DNA of 8,558 nt from CAZJNX01 sp964547415 (GTDB lineage Bacteria; Pseudomonadota; Alphaproteobacteria; Rhizobiales; Amorphaceae), in contig CAZJNX010000197.1 in NCBI GenBank assembly GCA_964547415.1, forward strand, positions 1 to 8,558, read 5' to 3'. The position numbers and the translations under genes are program-made. Within the stretch, counting starts at the first letter, position 1, and every line of letters starts with the position of its first letter. A model generated the notes under the pieces. The model searched no databases and had not been told where the DNA came from. It saw only the letters and a program-made list of their open reading frames with translations. Positions 6,242-8,558 of the stretch are shown in pieces.

Positions 6242-6693
6242 AGGACCCCGCCCGTGCGGGCCGCATGCCCGCCGGCCGCCGGACGCCGCGGCGCCGGGCG
6301 CCCGCTCTGGTGCACCCGGCAGGCCTCCACCACCAGCGCCCAGGAGCGGATGACCCCCTCGATGAGGTCGATCAGGTGATCGAGCCGCGCGTCGTCCCGC
6401 CGGTCCTCCACGACGCGGCAGGCATGGGCGGCGGTGGTCCGGTCCCGGCCGAACAGCTGGCCGGTCTCGGTGAGCGACATGCCGAGCACCACGTGGGCGC
6501 AGTACATCGACACCTGGCGGGCGAAGGCGACCGGCGCCTGCCGGCGCGTCCTCGCCCCCAGTTCGTCGACCGGCAGCGAAAGCGCCGCCGCGACCGTCGC
6601 CTCGATGAAGCGGCGGGTCGCATCCCGGTCGACGGGATGAAGCGGATAGAACAGATGGTCCACTTCTTCGTGGCTCTCTTGTAGACGCAACAT
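6238..6693 (-). CDS. DnaA domain-IV-like helix-turn-helix protein, GafY-like
   Basis: A 151-residue DNA-binding protein. Residues about 25-115 resemble the C-terminal DNA-binding domain of DnaA. A helix ARQVSMYCAHVVLG (58-71) leads into MSLTETGQLFGRDRTTAAHA (72-91). The last part corresponds to the GRDHTTVLHA signature with which DnaA domain IV contacts its box. No AAA+ domain is present, so this is not the replication initiator. The C terminus (129-151) is Pro/Ala/Arg-rich. ATG 6693 has GAGAGGG about 9 bases upstream. It is followed by the DUF6456 gene with a TTGA overlap. This two-gene arrangement matches the two halves of GafA, a single protein in Rhodobacterales, and the GafY/GafZ pair of Caulobacter, direct activators of gene transfer agent production. 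The motif match is clear. The GTA role is inference from family and context. Confidence 0.8.
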   Translation of the reverse strand: MLRLQESHEEVDHLFYPLHPVDRDATRRFIEATVAAALSLPVDELGARTRRQAPVAFARQVSMYCAHVVLGMSLTETGQLFGRDRTTAAHACRVVEDRRDDARLDHLIDLIEGVIRSWALVVEACRVHQSGRPAPRRPAAGGHAARTGGVL

Positions 6694-6776
6694 CGGGTCT
6701 TGCCCTCTCGACCGCGGCCCCGGTCCATCATCGACCCACGCCGCTACCTTCCGTTGTGTAAACCGAACATCGCATA

Positions 6777-6825
6777 GCGGGGATAAGTTTCCGCTTTGAC
6801 GCTCTGAAGGTAAATTTGCAACTTA
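6777..6825 (+). promoter_or_regulatory. Shared intergenic element: 10-mer copy 2 plus TTTGCAACTTA
   Basis: GCGGGGATAA (6777-6786) is followed by TTTGCAACTTA (6815-6825), starting 38 bases from the start of the 10-mer. The packaging operon has the same two words 40 bases apart (TTTGCAAGTTA there). The second word sits in an imperfect dyad, GTAAATTTGCAACTTAC (6810-6826 approx.), with 6 of 8 pairs matching. The region is AT-rich for this window and separates the GafY-like gene (minus) from a small plus-strand gene. A weak plus promoter, TTGACG (6796-6801)-N18-AACTTA, overlaps it. Confidence 0.45.
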
Positions 6826-6936
6826 CGGAGGCATCCCCTACAGCCGCTCGTGTCCCGCCCCGTCGCCGTCCAGAAATCCCCGCCGGCCGATCCCGGCCCA
6901 CACTTGGGGACCGAATGGACAGCACGGGAAGAGAAG

Positions 6937-7257
6937 ATGAATCGGATCGATGCCGGCAAACCGCGCCACGGGCGGCAAGACGAGACGACACGCGCCGGAG
7001 CCCGGACGCAGACACGCGACACGTGGGCGATCCGTTCGCTGGTGCCGGTGAGCCCGGCTGAGGCGGCGGACCTGTCGCCCGAGGGCTGCCTCAGGATCGC
7101 CGCCCTCCTGAAACGGGCCCTGAGGTCGGAGCGGCGGCGCGGCGCGGCCGGCCACTGGAGCTACAGCCTGCAGCGCCACCTCGCGCTCGTGCGCGCCCTC
7201 AAGGCCGAGGAAGCGCTCGCCCGGCGCCCCGTGCGCAAGGCATCCACCGCCCGCTAG
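6937..7257 (+). CDS. Small basic hypothetical protein, 106 aa
   Basis: The start at ATG 6937 is favoured by the purine-rich GGGAAGAG immediately upstream. The frame is open back to GTG 6850, but there the nearest GGAGG is about 18 bases away. The N-terminal 35 residues are polar and basic (MNRIDAGKPRHGRQDETTRA...) and probably disordered. The rest, LSPEGCLRIAALLKRALRSE (about 47-66), then AGHWSYSLQRHLALVRALKAEEALARR, looks helical and amphipathic. I do not recognise a family and see no signal peptide, membrane segment or metal site. It diverges from the GafY-like gene across the shared element at 6777-6825, so the two may be co-regulated, and an accessory or autoregulatory role is conceivable. 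Codon composition is like its neighbours. It could be a lineage-specific host gene with no link to the GTA. Confidence 0.6.
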   Translation: MNRIDAGKPRHGRQDETTRAGARTQTRDTWAIRSLVPVSPAEAADLSPEGCLRIAALLKRALRSERRRGAAGHWSYSLQRHLALVRALKAEEALARRPVRKASTAR

Positions 7258-7558
7258 GGCAGCCCGGCATCGTGCGGCTCGCTCCGCCCGGCGCTCCGCT
7301 GCCGACCGGCGCGCCAGTGGCCGCGGCGCCTTGTCCCCGGCCCGCGGCGCGGTCGCGGGAGCGGCGATTTTCCGTAACGGCCACGGGCACTTGGCGGGGA
7401 TAAGGCGCCGTCGCGACCCGTCGTCCTGCCGACGTCGTGAAGAAGCATGAGCGGCCGTGAGGAGACATGGCGGGCGCGTTCCCATATGTGCCGGACCGAG
7501 CGATCCACCGCCCGAGACCGACGACCAGCGGCGCCGGGCGACAAGGGAAGACGACCCG
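7258..7558. other. Intergenic region of about 300 bases with 10-mer copy 3
   Basis: No gene is supported here. Plus-strand frames that cross it from 7447 onwards lack a ribosome binding site and run over the next gene in another frame. It contains the third GCGGGGATAA (7394-7403, plus strand), sharing TGGCGGGGATAA with copy 1 but without the TTTGCAA word. It also has GC-rich short inverted repeats such as CGTCG-TCCTGC-CGACG near 7421-7436. No T-tailed terminator follows the preceding gene and no confident promoter is visible for the next one. Confidence 0.5.
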
Positions 7559-7873
7559 ATGCTACAGACCCGCCTCGCCACGGCCGTCATGGCGCTGCTG
7601 CCGCTCCTCGTCGCCGCGCCGGCCGGCGCCGACGCCAACAGCCAGTTCGTGATCGCCGACATCCGCTCCAAGACGCCGTCCTGCCGGGACAACCCGTCCG
7701 CGCCCTGGATCGGCCGCGTCTCCGGCATCCTCGGCGGCTTCCCGAGCCGCGGTGCATCCTTCGTGGGCTGCTTTCCGACGCGAGAGGCCTGCGATCGCTG
7801 GCGCGGGCCGGTGAGCGGCGTGTTCACCGCCCGCCTCACCCTCAGCACCTGTGCCCCCCGCCGCACCGGCTGA
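7559..7873 (+). CDS. Small secreted hypothetical protein with four cysteines
   Basis: A 104-residue protein from ATG 7559, with AAGGGAAG about 9 bases upstream. The N terminus is a clear Sec signal peptide: a short start (MLQTR), a hydrophobic core (LATAVMALLPLLVAAPAG), and a probable cleavage site near GADA|NSQF at about 26. The mature part of about 78 residues has four cysteines (in PSCRDN, VGCFPTREAC and LSTCAP), enough for two disulfides in the periplasm or outside the cell. I do not recognise the family. The frame remains open upstream to 7457, but that extension lacks a ribosome binding site and would bury the signal peptide. The minus-strand sod gene converges on it. A strong hairpin between them (7900-7927) is T-tailed only for the sod side, so this gene's own termination is unclear. 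Confidence 0.7.
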   Translation: MLQTRLATAVMALLPLLVAAPAGADANSQFVIADIRSKTPSCRDNPSAPWIGRVSGILGGFPSRGASFVGCFPTREACDRWRGPVSGVFTARLTLSTCAPRRTG

Positions 7874-7889
7874 GCCGCTCACGCCCGAG

Positions 7890-7927
7890 AAAAAAAAAAG
7901 GGTCGCCGCGCCTTCGCGCGACGGCCC
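7890..7927 (-). terminator. Rho-independent terminator of sodB
   Basis: On the minus strand GGGCCGTCGCGC pairs with GCGCGGCGACCC (11 of 12 positions counting one G-U) around a GAAG tetraloop. Ten T residues follow immediately (7890-7899). It starts about 25 bases after the sodB stop. On the plus strand the same hairpin has no T tract. Confidence 0.9.
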
Positions 7928-7952
7928 TCGATGCGTCCCGGCGTTCGCCCCG

Positions 7953-8552
7953 TCAGGCGGCCGCCTCGTAAAGCTCCAGCACGTAGTCCCAGTTCACCAG
8001 GTGGTCTACCCAGGCCTCCAGGTACTTCGGCCGCGCGTTGCGATAGTCGATGTAATAGGAATGCTCCCACACGTCGACGCCGAGGAGCGGAACCGCCCCG
8101 TGCACCAGCGGGTTCTCGCCGTTCGGCGTCTTCATGATCTCGAACTTGCCGTCGCGCAGGGCGAGCCAACCCCAGCCCGAGCCGAACTGGGCGGCGGCCG
8201 TCGCCATGAAGTCCTCGCGGAACTTGTCGTAGCCGCCGAGGTCGGCGTCGATCCGCTCCTGGATCTTGCCCGGCAGCGAGCGCCCGCCGCCGTTCGGCTT
8301 CATCCACTTCCAGAAATGGATATGGTTGAAGTGCTGGCCGGCGTTGTTGAACAGCCCCGGGTTGGCGCCGAAGCTCTTCTTGACGACCTCCTCAAGCGGG
8401 GCGTTCTCGAGGCCGGAGCCGTCGAGCAGCTTGTTGCCGTTGGTCACGTACGCCTGGTGGTGCTTGTCGTGGTGGTACTCCAGCGTCTCGGCGGACATGT
8501 AGGGCTGCAGCGCGTCGTAGGCGTAGGGCAGGTCGGGCAGTTCGAACGCCAT
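7953..8552 (-). CDS. sodB: Superoxide dismutase, Fe type (Fe/Mn family)
   Basis: A complete 199-residue enzyme converting superoxide to oxygen and hydrogen peroxide, probably a cytoplasmic dimer. The metal ligands are H27 (YHHDKHH), H77 (FNHIHFWKW), D160 and H164 (GVDVWEHSYYIDYRN). Q73, four residues before the second ligand, is the active-site glutamine position of iron enzymes. The manganese-type glutamine in the later loop is replaced (PNGENP). Hyphomicrobiales members close to this sequence, such as the Sinorhizobium enzyme, have been described as working with iron or manganese, so strict iron use is not certain. The start at ATG 8552 begins the family N terminus MAFELPDLPY. Only six bases precede it, so its promoter and ribosome binding site are outside the window. 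A strong terminator follows. No link to the neighbouring regulatory genes is evident. Confidence 0.97.
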   Translation of the reverse strand: MAFELPDLPYAYDALQPYMSAETLEYHHDKHHQAYVTNGNKLLDGSGLENAPLEEVVKKSFGANPGLFNNAGQHFNHIHFWKWMKPNGGGRSLPGKIQERIDADLGGYDKFREDFMATAAAQFGSGWGWLALRDGKFEIMKTPNGENPLVHGAVPLLGVDVWEHSYYIDYRNARPKYLEAWVDHLVNWDYVLELYEAAA

Positions 8553-8558
8553 GGCTCT

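Noticed and set aside
6238..6693. Possible dnaA gene and replication origin, given the DnaA-like domain and TTATCCCC words
   Set aside because: Only domain IV is represented, with no AAA+ ATPase. There is no cluster of boxes or AT-rich unwinding region, and neighbours such as dnaN, recF and gyrB are missing.
6766..6792. EcfG-type stress promoter for the GafY-like gene (minus strand GGAAAC-N17-TGTT)
   Set aside because: The -35 carries an extra base relative to the GGAAC consensus and the -10 is not CGTT. The resemblance is too weak to call.
7447..7971. Plus-strand frame of 174 codons from ATG 7447
   Set aside because: No ribosome binding site, Arg/Pro-rich composition, and it overlaps in another frame the small gene with a clear signal peptide and good ribosome binding site.
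1..8558. CRISPR array, tRNA/rRNA, insertion sequence, att repeats
   Set aside because: I saw no regularly spaced repeats, cloverleaf-like sequences, transposase frames or flanking direct repeats.

Overview
The window is GC-rich DNA with no tRNA, rRNA, transposon, integrase or CRISPR signal. It looks chromosomal and alphaproteobacterial, most likely Hyphomicrobiales (Rhizobiales). The support is a Sinorhizobium-type iron superoxide dismutase, a DUF5330 protein beside SufE, a YcgN-type cysteine-cluster protein, a DUF6456 protein paired with a DnaA-like helix-turn-helix protein, and a textbook CtrA box. The species cannot be fixed from this sequence.

Left part (1-2587, minus strand): the start of a phage-derived packaging/head operon. 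It holds a probable small terminase, a large terminase with intact ATPase and nuclease residues, and an HK97-type portal protein cut by the left edge. Gene order, compactness and the TerL type match the head cluster of alphaproteobacterial gene transfer agents (GTAs, RcGTA genes g1-g2-g3) better than an ordinary prophage. The AT-richer gap upstream (2588-2806) carries a good sigma70-like promoter, TTGACA-N17-TAGGTT. A perfect palindrome lies over its -35 and a second dyad at the expected transcription start.

Middle (2807-5404): a YcgN/UPF0260 cysteine-cluster protein; a membrane-anchored protein with two peptidoglycan-binding domains; then, divergently, a small DUF5330 membrane protein and SufE. 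Between the divergent pair sits a full CtrA box (TTAA-N7-TTAA) plus a half site. These are the only TTAA words I found in the window.

Right part (5426-8552): a minus-strand pair with overlapping stop and start codons. The first is a stand-alone DnaA domain-IV-type DNA-binding protein and the second a DUF6456 protein. Together they correspond to the two halves of GafA, the direct activator of RcGTA, and to Caulobacter GafY/GafZ. A GTA packaging operon and its likely dedicated activators therefore lie about 3 kb apart. The non-coding regions upstream of both share a 10-mer (GCGGGGATAA, three copies in the window, all intergenic) and a TTTGCAA[G/C]TTA word at almost the same distance from it, which suggests a common regulator. 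Two small unrecognised plus-strand genes (one basic and probably cytoplasmic, one secreted with four cysteines) and a complete Fe-type superoxide dismutase with a strong terminator close the window.

Working model (inference): CtrA and the GafY/GafZ-like pair link GTA production to the cell cycle or growth phase, and GafY/GafZ act at the promoter near 2672-2700.
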